NCBI GenBank assembly: GCA_021647985.1
Contig: JAKITQ010000010.1
Location: 1-64,000, forward strand
Length of the DNA stretch: 64,000 nucleotides
Source: Flavobacteriaceae bacterium
GTDB lineage: Bacteria; Bacteroidota; Bacteroidia; Flavobacteriales; Flavobacteriaceae
Reading direction: 5' to 3'
Program-made: the position numbers and the translations under genes
The notes under the pieces: generated by a model
What the model was told of the DNA's origin: nothing
Databases searched by the model: none
Seen by the model: only the letters and a program-made list of their open reading frames with translations
In this document: piece after piece, positions 1 to 9,084 of the stretch
Position numbering within the stretch: position 1 is the stretch's first letter
How the letters are laid out: every line of letters starts with the position of its first letter

Positions 1-169
1 ATCCAAAATAATCTTGTTGAAATTGACTATTAAGATACTGAATGTCAATAACTTAAACAAGTTTAAACTGTTGTTTTTCAACTAATTTAACTTGTTTTTT
101 TGTTTGTTTTTAACTCTTGATTCGCATATATAATAGGTTTTCTGATTTTAAAATAATTATTTGAATCGT

Positions 170-1087
170 ATGAAAGTTTTTAAAGAAATAACTCCTTTAA
201 CTCAAAATGATGTCTTTGTCATTATTAATTCTGAGAAAATTGGATTTGAATATCCTATTCACTATCATTCAGCTTATGAACTTACCTTGGTTTTGAATAG
301 TTCAGGGAACAGAATAATTGGCGATTCTGTTGAAAAATACGGTTCTAATGACCTTGTATTAATAGGGCCTGAAATATATCATAAATGGGATGATGATGAT
401 GTACCTCCTACAAAAAGAAATAATGCACATGTAATAACAATTCAATTTTCGAAGAATCTTTTCAATCAATCTTTATTTTTAAAAGATGATTTTATATCGA
501 TAAAAAACCTTTTAAAGGATTCTCAAAGAGGATTAAAATTCACAGGTGATACTTTTAAAATCATAGCTTTAAAAATACATAATCTAGTTACTATTAGTGG
601 ATTTAATGCAGTAATTGAGTTTCTTAAAATCTTGCAATTACTTTCTATTTCTAATAACAAAAAATATTTAGCAGGTGAAGGATTTATCTCAATTAAAGAA
701 TATGAGAAAGGGGATAGGGTAAACAAAATGTATAAGTACATTTTAGCTAATTTTAACAATCGTAATTTAAGGATAAATGATTTGGCAGATGAAGCTAATA
801 TGAGCCCTTCAGCTTTTGGTCATTTTTTTAAAAAATGTACAAATAAGAGTTTTACCCAATTTGTAGTTGATTTAAGACTAGGTCACGCATCAAAACTATT
901 GATAGATTCAAATCTTTCAATAAGCGAAATTGCATTTATTTCTGGGTTTAATAATATAGCTAATTTTAATAGGTTGTTTAAAAAAAATAAATTTTTTACT
1001 CCAAAACATTACAGACAAGAATTGATACAAACTGTTAATTTCAATTGGAGGAAGCAACTATCCGCCAATCAGTTTATACCTTCATAA
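170..1087 (+). CDS. AraC-family transcriptional regulator
   Basis: This is a 305-residue AraC/XylS-type DNA-binding regulator. The N-terminal third looks like a cupin sensor domain, with the segments HYHSAYEL and GPEIYHKW supplying the usual histidines. The C-terminal ~100 residues hold two helix-turn-helix units: the first contains LADEANMSPSAFGHFFKK and the second ISEIAFISGFNNIANFNRLF, ending in the family's TPKHYR signature. An in-frame TTG lies 9 bases upstream at 161, but the ATG at 170 is the more natural start. The gene converges on the MFS transporter gene with only 16 bases between stop codons. A cupin-type AraC protein next to a sugar-type transporter suggests control of carbohydrate uptake; the ligand is unknown. 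Family assignment is secure, the target is inference. Confidence 0.9.
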   Translation: MKVFKEITPLTQNDVFVIINSEKIGFEYPIHYHSAYELTLVLNSSGNRIIGDSVEKYGSNDLVLIGPEIYHKWDDDDVPPTKRNNAHVITIQFSKNLFNQSLFLKDDFISIKNLLKDSQRGLKFTGDTFKIIALKIHNLVTISGFNAVIEFLKILQLLSISNNKKYLAGEGFISIKEYEKGDRVNKMYKYILANFNNRNLRINDLADEANMSPSAFGHFFKKCTNKSFTQFVVDLRLGHASKLLIDSNLSISEIAFISGFNNIANFNRLFKKNKFFTPKHYRQELIQTVNFNWRKQLSANQFIPS

Positions 1088-1103
1088 AATTTAATACTGT
1101 ATT

Positions 1104-2423
1104 TTATTCATTTAAAGATTCATCATCAGGATCTACTTTCAATCTTGTCGCTAGAAAAGCTGCAATAATAAAGAAAACGCCAGCAAATAACATTGCATTA
1201 ATTGCATTTCCACCTAATAAGTATTTATAAATAGGTCCAAAAGTTAGTGTTTGAATAAACATTGGAATCACAATCATCGTATTTAAAATTCCCATGTATA
1301 CACCTCTTCGATCTTGTGGAATAATTTTCGAAACCATTGTATAAGGAATTCCCATCATAGCGGCCCAACCTATTCCGAATAAAATCATAGGTATCAGTAC
1401 AAGGTTTGGATCAGATATATAAGAGATTGAAAATAAAGCTATTGCTGTACCTAGTAAACTCACAGCATAGATTTTTCTACCTCCAAAACGAAGAGTTAAT
1501 GGTACTAGAGCAAGCGCAATGACCATGGTCACTATATTATATGTCAGACTCATTTTAGCAGCTTGAGAAGCTGCTTCAGAAGTTGAATAGCCCATAGTTA
1601 GTTTAAAAAGTGGTGTTGTAAACTGCCAATATATAAAGAGTGCATACCATTGAAATAGGTAAACAGCACCAACTTTCCACATAAACGAAGGCATCTTCTT
1701 TATAGATTCAACAATTTCCAAAAAAGGTTTGGCTATGCGTTGACCTAGAGGTAAGGCTTTAATGTGATTTATTTCGGCAAGTTCATCATCAGTAGGTGGG
1801 ATTTCTGGAGTTTTGAAAACTGACCACAGAATAGTCGCTAATGATAGAAAAGCACCAATAAAAAACGAATAATATAACCATTGCGGGATAGTTCCTGCTT
1901 CTTCAACAGATTCTCCACCAAACCAATATTGAAATAAAACAATGGAACCATTTGCCAATAAAATACCAGCACCTACAAAAAGACTTTGCATTTGGAACCC
2001 TAAACTCAATTGATTTTTTGGTAATTTATCTCCAACAAAAGCTCTATAAGGCTCCATCGCCATATTATTTCCAACATCCAAAACCCATAACAAGCCAACA
2101 GCAAACCAGAGTACTGGACTATGAGGGAACGCAAATAAACATAAACTGCCCAATAATGCTCCAATTAAAAAATACGGTTTACGTCTTCCCCAACGAAGAG
2201 ACCAGGTTCTATCTGACATAGCGCCAATAATAGGCTGAACTATTAAACCAGTTACAGGACCAGCTATATTTAAAATAGGTAACATCTCTTCTGAGGCTCC
2301 TAAATAAAGAAAAATAGGATTGATTGCTGTTTGTTGCAAGCCAAAACTATATTGGATTCCTAAAAATCCAACATTCATATTCCAGATTTGCCAAAAATTT
2401 AAGCATGGTTTTTTAATATTCAT
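1104..2423 (-). CDS. MFS transporter, sugar (SLC45/maltose-type)
   Basis: This is a 439-residue integral membrane protein with about 12 hydrophobic segments and a long central loop near residues 200-225. The N-terminus (NFWQIWNMNVGFLGIQYSF) and the loop motif RWGRRKPYF between early helices match the Bacteroidota MFS group related to SLC45/MalT-like sucrose, maltose or oligosaccharide carriers. It should act in the inner membrane, probably by cation symport. It is the last gene of a seven-gene minus-strand run and follows the GyrI-like gene by 18 bases, so it is probably co-transcribed with the VCBS/haloperoxidase genes. Substrate cannot be read from the sequence. MFS membership is secure, sugar specificity is moderate. 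Confidence 0.85.
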   Translation of the reverse strand: MNIKKPCLNFWQIWNMNVGFLGIQYSFGLQQTAINPIFLYLGASEEMLPILNIAGPVTGLIVQPIIGAMSDRTWSLRWGRRKPYFLIGALLGSLCLFAFPHSPVLWFAVGLLWVLDVGNNMAMEPYRAFVGDKLPKNQLSLGFQMQSLFVGAGILLANGSIVLFQYWFGGESVEEAGTIPQWLYYSFFIGAFLSLATILWSVFKTPEIPPTDDELAEINHIKALPLGQRIAKPFLEIVESIKKMPSFMWKVGAVYLFQWYALFIYWQFTTPLFKLTMGYSTSEAASQAAKMSLTYNIVTMVIALALVPLTLRFGGRKIYAVSLLGTAIALFSISYISDPNLVLIPMILFGIGWAAMMGIPYTMVSKIIPQDRRGVYMGILNTMIVIPMFIQTLTFGPIYKYLLGGNAINAMLFAGVFFIIAAFLATRLKVDPDDESLNE

Positions 2424-2441
2424 GTTTAAAAGTAAGTAATT

Positions 2442-3329
2442 CTATTTAATCGGTAAATAAATTTCGGCTTTCCAGTCAAGTTCATTGCCACCAAAATTTG
2501 GATTGTTGTAAAATATTTCAACTGGTTTCTTTTCAATTTCGATATTATTTTTTTTAGCGTAATTTATTAAAGCATACCAAGCCCTATCTGAAGTTATGTA
2601 ATTTCCATTATAAATTGCCTTTAATGCATTTTTACCTTCAAATTGTTTGTATTTAATTAATTTATGATTAGGCAAAGAATCGCTTTTTATTATCGGATAG
2701 CAAAAATTATAATGAATACTATCCTTTGTCATATCCCAATAGGTTATTTCAACAAAGGGGTGACCATTTAGCTCCACATTATTTTCAAAAAGAATTGTAC
2801 TTAATAGTGAATAATTTTGCATCATGCCAGACGCTTTACCTATTTGACGACCTTTGATAGGTACAAAAGCACAATATGTAGATTTTAATTCGCTTTGGCC
2901 TTCAATAGTTATTTTGAATTTTTTTATATGTTCATTGAGTTTTTTATGAAAGTCAAGTATAGATTTTTTGGTTCTTTTTTCAAAATCTGTATAACCAAAA
3001 GGAATGGTTATTTTATTCATTAAACTGTGATTGACATCAGTTATGTACACTTTTACTTTTGATGTAGAATCATTTAGAGCATTTATTTCCCATTTATATA
3101 TGTAGGTGGAGTCCTTGAAAGAAACCTTTTGCTTTAAAATATGTATATCATCTTGCTCAATAATACTTGAATCATCTAAAGCGGAGCTCCATATTTTTAT
3201 GGATTGATTAATTGTTCCCGGAAATGTTTTTGCTTTAAAGCTAACCAAATAATCATAGGGTTTTATAAATAAATACCATGTTAAATACCCTATAAGAATG
3301 ATTGGAACTAAATATTTAATTTTTTTCAT
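2442..3329 (-). CDS. membrane-anchored GyrI-like effector-binding domain protein
   Basis: This is a 295-residue protein with one N-terminal membrane helix (about residues 5-25, YLVPIILIGYLTWYLFIK). A middle region follows that resembles the SRPBCC-like fold often found in this architecture. The C-terminal part (about 150-295) resembles a GyrI-like/AraC effector-binding domain: it has YWDMTKDSIHYNFCYPI followed by a stretch with GNYITSDRAWYALINYAKK and ends EIYLPIK. No DNA-binding domain is present, so it is not a classical regulator and may bind a small molecule at the membrane. It lies 57 bases downstream of the 4Fe-4S protein gene and 18 bases upstream of the MFS gene, consistent with one operon. 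The role in the cluster is unknown. Confidence 0.65.
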   Translation of the reverse strand: MKKIKYLVPIILIGYLTWYLFIKPYDYLVSFKAKTFPGTINQSIKIWSSALDDSSIIEQDDIHILKQKVSFKDSTYIYKWEINALNDSTSKVKVYITDVNHSLMNKITIPFGYTDFEKRTKKSILDFHKKLNEHIKKFKITIEGQSELKSTYCAFVPIKGRQIGKASGMMQNYSLLSTILFENNVELNGHPFVEITYWDMTKDSIHYNFCYPIIKSDSLPNHKLIKYKQFEGKNALKAIYNGNYITSDRAWYALINYAKKNNIEIEKKPVEIFYNNPNFGGNELDWKAEIYLPIK

Positions 3330-3386
3330 TTAATAAGTCAATTAATTGTTTTTCAGATTATTTAAGAGATGTTTTATTGTTTAATT

Positions 3387-4457
3387 TTATGTTATAATAT
3401 TAACAATAGATTTATTTTGTTTGTCATAGGGTGGTCTTAATAGCCAACTGGTCGTTTGCTTTTTATTGATATTTAACCACCATATAAAAAAAATTGTTGT
3501 TGATATTTGCAATATACTTGGAAACCAGCTTGGCATAGAATTACTCAAGTCAACTAACATGCCATCACTAGGAAATAAACCGAATCCAAAAAGGGCAGGA
3601 AGGCGGTACCAATAATATAGTGAAACTGCCGCTGTTGCAAATAAATTAATAATTACGTTTTCGTATTTTTTAGCAAATGTTTTTTTCATAGTAATAAATA
3701 ACACCAAAGTAATTGTCATTGCGGCAAAAGGATATACATAAGTAGATAATAAATATTGCCACCCTTCACCATTATAATAATCTTGAACATGAAACCATCC
3801 CCAAATAAAACCTGGGAATCCGCCAATCATTAAAGTTCCTGAAATTCTTTGGTTGAATTTCTTTTTCTTTTTATAAAGAGGGTGAATATTGGTGGTAGAA
3901 TCTGGACAAACACTAACACAGTTGACACATGAACTACAATGTGCATTAGGTAATTCAAATAAACTTTTTCTCCCGTACAGTTTTTCAACTGGGTGTATTG
4001 GACACAATCCAGAACACCAGGCACTTTTCCAATCATATTTAAAACTTAGGACAACAGCAAATAAAATTGTTACACCAATTAAAATCGCTGTTGCTGGTCC
4101 ATTGGTGTTAAATAAAGTGTGTCTTAACGGAATAATCATAAATAATAAAACGACTGAGATTAACTGGAGCTTTGCCTGTTGTTTGACTTTGAGCTTTTTA
4201 TTATTAGAAAAACCGAGATGTCGGGATATAAGTGAAATAGAGGCCAATGGACAAATATTCCTCCATAGTCCGGTAGCTACCACTAATAATGCAGGGGCTA
4301 TTGGAATTAAAACGTTCCAGAAGGCATGAATTCCAATGTCAGGAATAAAAATCAAAAATAAGAAAATACCTAAACCAATTAAGCCGAATAAAACTTGTAC
4401 AATTCTCCAATAAATGAATGACCTACCAACTAAAATGGATTTTTCTTTTAATATCAT
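3387..4457 (-). CDS. membrane 4Fe-4S ferredoxin-type protein (NapH/NosR-like)
   Basis: This is a 356-residue polytopic membrane protein with about seven hydrophobic helices. Between helices it carries two cysteine clusters: CSGLCPIHPVEKLYG, and the ferredoxin-like CSSCVNCVSVCPDS. An additional NICPLASISLISRH motif lies near the N-terminus. This layout resembles the polyferredoxin membrane modules of the NapH, CcoG and NosR families, which pass electrons across or along the inner membrane. No periplasmic flavin domain is attached. The gene starts 28 bases after the haloperoxidase-like gene ends, in the same orientation, which suggests it supplies or removes electrons for a periplasmic process encoded by this run. 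The partner enzyme is not established. Fe-S binding is well supported, specific role is inference. Confidence 0.75.
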   Translation of the reverse strand: MILKEKSILVGRSFIYWRIVQVLFGLIGLGIFLFLIFIPDIGIHAFWNVLIPIAPALLVVATGLWRNICPLASISLISRHLGFSNNKKLKVKQQAKLQLISVVLLFMIIPLRHTLFNTNGPATAILIGVTILFAVVLSFKYDWKSAWCSGLCPIHPVEKLYGRKSLFELPNAHCSSCVNCVSVCPDSTTNIHPLYKKKKKFNQRISGTLMIGGFPGFIWGWFHVQDYYNGEGWQYLLSTYVYPFAAMTITLVLFITMKKTFAKKYENVIINLFATAAVSLYYWYRLPALFGFGLFPSDGMLVDLSNSMPSWFPSILQISTTIFFIWWLNINKKQTTSWLLRPPYDKQNKSIVNIIT

Positions 4458-4485
4458 AAAAATATAATTGTTAGATTTTAATGTA

Positions 4486-5817
4486 TCAATCGTTTGAGAT
4501 CATATTAAGATTCTTTACAACAAACTTACCGAGATCTCTTCCTTGTTTAACTCCTATTTCTACGGCTGCACGATAATGAATACCGCCGTACATTCTACTA
4601 ATTGCTGCCTCATTTGCCGCCTGATTAAACGAAGTAAAACTTCTTACAGGTAAGCCATATTGTAATTCGGTATCATCATCAAATGAGAAATCATCGCCAA
4701 AAACATCTGTTAATGCAACAGCAGCAGCTCCCGAAGCTACAGAATGACCGCTCGTGTATTCAGGAAATGGAGGAGTTTGTAAAATAGGTTTCCAGTTTTC
4801 ATCAATATGTTCATTGATCAATGTTTCGGGTCGGATAAGGTTACTACGATATTTCTCATCCCAACAACTTATAAATGCGTCCGCAATAGCTATAGCTGTT
4901 TTGGTATATGCATAAACCGTTTTATCAAAATCATAATTTGATTTTTTACAGGCAATCTTGCATATACCTATCCAGTGGGCACCTGGAGTAATTTTTTTAG
5001 TGGCAAACATCAAATGTCCACGAGTAACTGAAACATATGGGTTACAATCCCAAAACTGAGCAATTTCTACTTCTTCTGATGCATCACCATTTTTAGTAAT
5101 CTGGTTACTTATATCATATACTTCTTTAAGTTCTTTATAAAAATCAGAGCCTTTCTCCATAGAAAATTTAGGCGGTGGTAGCGGTTTAAACTGAGCTGCT
5201 GAATCTATAACAAAGGGACGTATTTTACTCCAATGGGGTTCAAGACCATCCATATAAGCAGGTGGCGTAGGTTGCCATCTTTCAGGGTCATCAGAATTAA
5301 TAGTAAATTTTGACATTGTTCTTGTTTGTTTGTAATTATCTTTATCCATCCATAAAGCAATGTGATTTGCTACTTCCAAACCATAAAGTTTAGATGCCTT
5401 GAATACTGTCGAATTTTTTAATTTCCAAACTCGATAAAGACTATCTCTGTAGATTTCCATAGTTTTTTCAGAAAAAATCAATCGTTTACTAAGATCAATA
5501 TGTGCAATTAATGCAGCCAATTGATAATTTATTGGTTCTGAAACGTCTGCTTTAGGAATTTCGGTAAGATCAGTAACCTGCTTTTTTAAAGGCAAATATT
5601 TATCATTTTTTTGAGCAATAATTTCATAGGCCGCAATGTTTGGATAGGCAAAAATTCTACTTGCTACAGGAGGAGAAAAAATGTCATGAACCATTATTTC
5701 TACAACTTTATCTACTGTTTCATGAAAATTTTGGGTGGTAATCACTATGGGTTCCTCTTTTTTATTACAAGAAATCAAAAGTGTAAATGCTAACATTAGT
5801 ACTAGTAGCTTTTTCAT
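4486..5817 (-). CDS. vanadium-dependent haloperoxidase-like (PAP2 superfamily) lipoprotein
   Basis: This is a 443-residue exported lipoprotein: signal segment MKKLLVLMLAFTLLISC with the lipobox cysteine at residue 17. The C-terminal third has the vanadate/phosphate pocket shared by haloperoxidases and PAP2 phosphatases: K322-x6-R329-P330, the TSGH box with H358, and S407-R408-x5-H414. The aspartate that follows the last histidine in many PAP2 phosphatases is replaced by alanine (HYRAA), which fits the haloperoxidase branch rather than lipid phosphatases. Activity could be halide oxidation by peroxide or phosphoester hydrolysis; sequence alone does not decide. It is 18 bases downstream of a VCBS gene, an arrangement I recognise from other Flavobacteriia. 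Family secure, reaction uncertain. Confidence 0.8.
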   Translation of the reverse strand: MKKLLVLMLAFTLLISCNKKEEPIVITTQNFHETVDKVVEIMVHDIFSPPVASRIFAYPNIAAYEIIAQKNDKYLPLKKQVTDLTEIPKADVSEPINYQLAALIAHIDLSKRLIFSEKTMEIYRDSLYRVWKLKNSTVFKASKLYGLEVANHIALWMDKDNYKQTRTMSKFTINSDDPERWQPTPPAYMDGLEPHWSKIRPFVIDSAAQFKPLPPPKFSMEKGSDFYKELKEVYDISNQITKNGDASEEVEIAQFWDCNPYVSVTRGHLMFATKKITPGAHWIGICKIACKKSNYDFDKTVYAYTKTAIAIADAFISCWDEKYRSNLIRPETLINEHIDENWKPILQTPPFPEYTSGHSVASGAAAVALTDVFGDDFSFDDDTELQYGLPVRSFTSFNQAANEAAISRMYGGIHYRAAVEIGVKQGRDLGKFVVKNLNMISND

Positions 5818-5835
5818 TTTTATATAATTTAACTT

Positions 5836-8800
5836 TTAATTATTTAATTCATAAACTTGAGCCACATTATCATTTATGGTAACCAATAAATAGGCTTTAT
5901 TATTTAAGGTTATAATATTTAGATGTCTAACTGATTTTTGCGCCAAATCCAATCCGATTTTATGACCTAAAATTATTTCATTTTCACCTTTTATCAGAGC
6001 GCCTGAAAAGGAATCAAATCTGCCATGAAATGGTTTTACTCCAAAGTAATTTCCGGCAGCCAAAATTTCATTTTTACCATCTTTATCAAAATCATAATTC
6101 AAAAAGGCAGTTATTGGAGAAACCTGTAATTCAACTTGAAAGGGAATAAAAATAAACTTGCCGTTTTCATTTTTTAAATAGCCGGATTCTAAGGTGTTTA
6201 CTTCTAATATATTTGTAATATTCAAAGTTTTATTATCGAAAATTTCATCAATAGATTTGCCAGCAAAATCTTTATAGGAATTGAATTTTTTTCTAAGACT
6301 TACCAATTGACCAGATAGTTCATCTAGACCTTGCAAAGGAAAATATTTACCATCTTTTTCTGTAACAACTATGGTTTCCGTACTGCCATTCTGATCAAAA
6401 TCAGCATAGTACATTTTCATTGGGTATTTATTTGAGGCTTTGAATTTTGTATTGATACCCCAATTTCCAAGCAAGTAATCTATATCACCATCATCATCCA
6501 GATCAAAAGGAATTATGCTCTGCCACAAGCCATTAAGGTTTTTAGTTAATAATTTTACTTCAATTAAAGTACCAGTATTATTTTTAAAGAACCTTGGCTG
6601 CATCCATTCGCCAATAACTATTAGGTCTTTAATACCATCATTATCAAAATCATCCCAAACGGCATCAGTAATCATTCCAACATTTTGTAAAGCCTCATTC
6701 TTTACTAGAGAGAAACGGCCTTTATCGTTAATCAGGATATAGGAATTTGGTATTTTTCCAAAATCATTAGAAACCACATTGCTGGCTACAAAAAGGTCTA
6801 AATCTCCATCATTGTCAATATCATTGGCTTTAATGACCGATGCATTTTCAAAATATTCAGGAAGTTTTATAATTTCAAATATCGAATCTTTTTGTATATA
6901 ATAACTATCTAATAAAGGTTTCATTTTATTGTAGAAATCGGCTCCTCCTGAACCGAGGAACAGATCATTTTTTCCATCATTATTGAAATCAGCAATTATG
7001 GCTGAAACATCTTCTTTAATAGAATCATTTGCAATCGAAATGATCTTTTTTTCAATATAAACGGAATCTGTTTGTATATATATTTTTGAGGGTATATGTT
7101 TAGAACCTCCAAAGAAAAGATCTTCTTTACCATCATCATTAATATCGCCTACAGCAGTTGCTGGACCCCTGTCAGATACCCTATACGGAATAAGTTTCTG
7201 TCTGTTGAAATCAATATAACTATCTTCTGTATGCTTAAAATTTATGCCGAGATTACCTTCAACTTTTTTGAATATTATATCTTGTTTTAACTGAAGAGAT
7301 TGATAGTCAAATGGTTTAGTTTTTTCAGGAGCAATAATTAAAGTTTGATTGGTTGTCACATTTTTTAATAGTTGAAAAGTTTTATCAGGCCAAACTATCT
7401 TGATCGAATCTATCATTTTTACATTTGCATATCCAAAATGAATTAAGGGTTCTGAAGATGATTGAAAACCTCTTACCGTGTATAGTTCTTTGTATTGAAG
7501 TTTACCCTTATGGTAAGAAAACACTTTGGTGCCAATTCCAAACTTATTTGGATTAGAATAGTTGAATTTAATTTTTATATAGTTGGCTTTTTTATTGGTT
7601 TTATTAATGTAGAGAGAAGCAGGGCTATTGATATTATTGATCACCAAATCAAGATCACCATCATTGTCTAGGTCACCAAAAGCGGTTGCCCCAGAAATAA
7701 GACTGTCCTTAATAATCCAATCGCCTGATTTATCTTGAAAAACAGTATTATTTCTTCCTTTAAAAATATAGTTGTGTACTTTTCCCGAAGGCATCATATC
7801 AATAGCTTCCTGGTCGATTAATTTAGTATTAATAATTTTTTTTTGAATTTGTTTATTGGACACGAATTTTATAAAATCAAGATCGTTTGGTCGTTTAGGG
7901 ATACCGTTGGAAATGAATAAATCCTGTTCTCCATCCTGATTATAATCTGCAAAAAGTGCACTCCAACTCCAATCAGTTGCAGCTATACCACTTAATAATG
8001 CAGTTTCTGTATAATTTCCATTTTGCTGATTTATGTAAAGCATATTTCTTGTAAACTGATAATGATACCCGTAACGTTTGGTACGCAATTTTTGAATTTG
8101 AAAATCGTCATCTCCTTCAGATGATTTCAAGACTTTTTCGTCTTCAGGAAGCATATCTAAGGATATAATATCAGGCCAACCATCATGGTTAAGGTCAGCT
8201 ACATCATTTCCCATGGAAAACCGTGTAGTATGTCCGAAATATTCTTTTAAACATTCGGTAAAAGTACCATCGCCATTGTTAATATAATAATAGTCATCTT
8301 CATGAAAATCATTACCTACATAAATATCAGGCCACCCATCTTGATTAAAATCTGATACGGATACGCCAAGACCATAACCATTAACACCTCCATAAATACC
8401 TGCCTGTTCACTTACATCAGTAAATTTATTTCCATCATTACGCATTAATTTATCTCCGGTTTGGAAGTTTCTGGTATTTCGCAAATTGGCATGACCAAAA
8501 GATTCTTGCGTGTGAACTGCATGATTGAGGATATACATGTCTAAATCACCATCAAGATCATAATCTAAAAAAGTTGCATTAGAACTATAAGACTCAAAAT
8601 CCAATCCATATTTGGCGGCACTTTCTGTAAAGGTATTATCGCCATTATTGATATACAATTCATTGTGTCCAATAAAACCGTTTATACCAACAACAGAACA
8701 AACATATATATCTAAAAGTCCATCCCCATTTATATCTACCATTACAGATCCGGTATTCCATGTGCTATTACCTGAAACACCGGCTTTTATAGTGATGTCT

Positions 8801-9084
8801 TCAAATTCCAGATTGCCCTTATTAAGATATAGTTTGTTTTTAACTTGATTTCCTGAAAAATAAATATCAGGAAGTTCATCATTGTTAATGTCACCAATTG
8901 CAACACCACCACCATTATAGAAGTAGAGGTAATCTAATATATTAAGATCATCTGTTTCAGTAATGGTATTGCTAAAGAAAATACCAGTTTTATCGGACGA
9001 TGGATTCTCAAAAACACTTCCTTCTTTTTGACTGCAACCAATATTCAATACGATGCATATGAGATATAAAATATATTTATTCAT
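5836..9084 (-). CDS. VCBS/FG-GAP repeat lipoprotein with ASPIC/UnbV domain (paralogue 3 of 3)
   Basis: This is a 1082-residue surface or periplasmic lipoprotein: N-terminal signal ending in LNIGC with the lipid-bearing cysteine at residue 17. The body is built from many FG-GAP/VCBS units with calcium-loop-like motifs such as DINNDELPDIYF, DYDLDGDLDMYIL and DLDNDGDLDLVI, predicting one or two beta-propellers. Around residues 495-590 lies an ASPIC/UnbV-type segment (KIKFNYSNPNKFGIG followed by RGFQSSSEPLIHFG and IVWPD). Its start overlaps the end of the preceding paralogue by 8 bases, indicating translational coupling. The three tandem copies share layout from end to end. Such proteins are thought to bind ligands or partners, not catalyse; the ligand here is unknown. 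Confidence 0.85.
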   Translation of the reverse strand: MNKYILYLICIVLNIGCSQKEGSVFENPSSDKTGIFFSNTITETDDLNILDYLYFYNGGGVAIGDINNDELPDIYFSGNQVKNKLYLNKGNLEFEDITIKAGVSGNSTWNTGSVMVDINGDGLLDIYVCSVVGINGFIGHNELYINNGDNTFTESAAKYGLDFESYSSNATFLDYDLDGDLDMYILNHAVHTQESFGHANLRNTRNFQTGDKLMRNDGNKFTDVSEQAGIYGGVNGYGLGVSVSDFNQDGWPDIYVGNDFHEDDYYYINNGDGTFTECLKEYFGHTTRFSMGNDVADLNHDGWPDIISLDMLPEDEKVLKSSEGDDDFQIQKLRTKRYGYHYQFTRNMLYINQQNGNYTETALLSGIAATDWSWSALFADYNQDGEQDLFISNGIPKRPNDLDFIKFVSNKQIQKKIINTKLIDQEAIDMMPSGKVHNYIFKGRNNTVFQDKSGDWIIKDSLISGATAFGDLDNDGDLDLVINNINSPASLYINKTNKKANYIKIKFNYSNPNKFGIGTKVFSYHKGKLQYKELYTVRGFQSSSEPLIHFGYANVKMIDSIKIVWPDKTFQLLKNVTTNQTLIIAPEKTKPFDYQSLQLKQDIIFKKVEGNLGINFKHTEDSYIDFNRQKLIPYRVSDRGPATAVGDINDDGKEDLFFGGSKHIPSKIYIQTDSVYIEKKIISIANDSIKEDVSAIIADFNNDGKNDLFLGSGGADFYNKMKPLLDSYYIQKDSIFEIIKLPEYFENASVIKANDIDNDGDLDLFVASNVVSNDFGKIPNSYILINDKGRFSLVKNEALQNVGMITDAVWDDFDNDGIKDLIVIGEWMQPRFFKNNTGTLIEVKLLTKNLNGLWQSIIPFDLDDDGDIDYLLGNWGINTKFKASNKYPMKMYYADFDQNGSTETIVVTEKDGKYFPLQGLDELSGQLVSLRKKFNSYKDFAGKSIDEIFDNKTLNITNILEVNTLESGYLKNENGKFIFIPFQVELQVSPITAFLNYDFDKDGKNEILAAGNYFGVKPFHGRFDSFSGALIKGENEIILGHKIGLDLAQKSVRHLNIITLNNKAYLLVTINDNVAQVYELNN

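Noticed and set aside
41-57. AATGTCAATAACTTAA near the window start resembles the arm of the 58-kb element (AATGTCAATAAGTTAA)
   Set aside because: Only one arm-like stretch is present, with a mismatch and no matching second arm nearby; too short to call a remnant.
50-63. AACTT-N4-AAGTT dyad upstream of the AraC gene
   Set aside because: Short AT-rich dyads like this are expected by chance; AraC proteins usually bind direct repeats.
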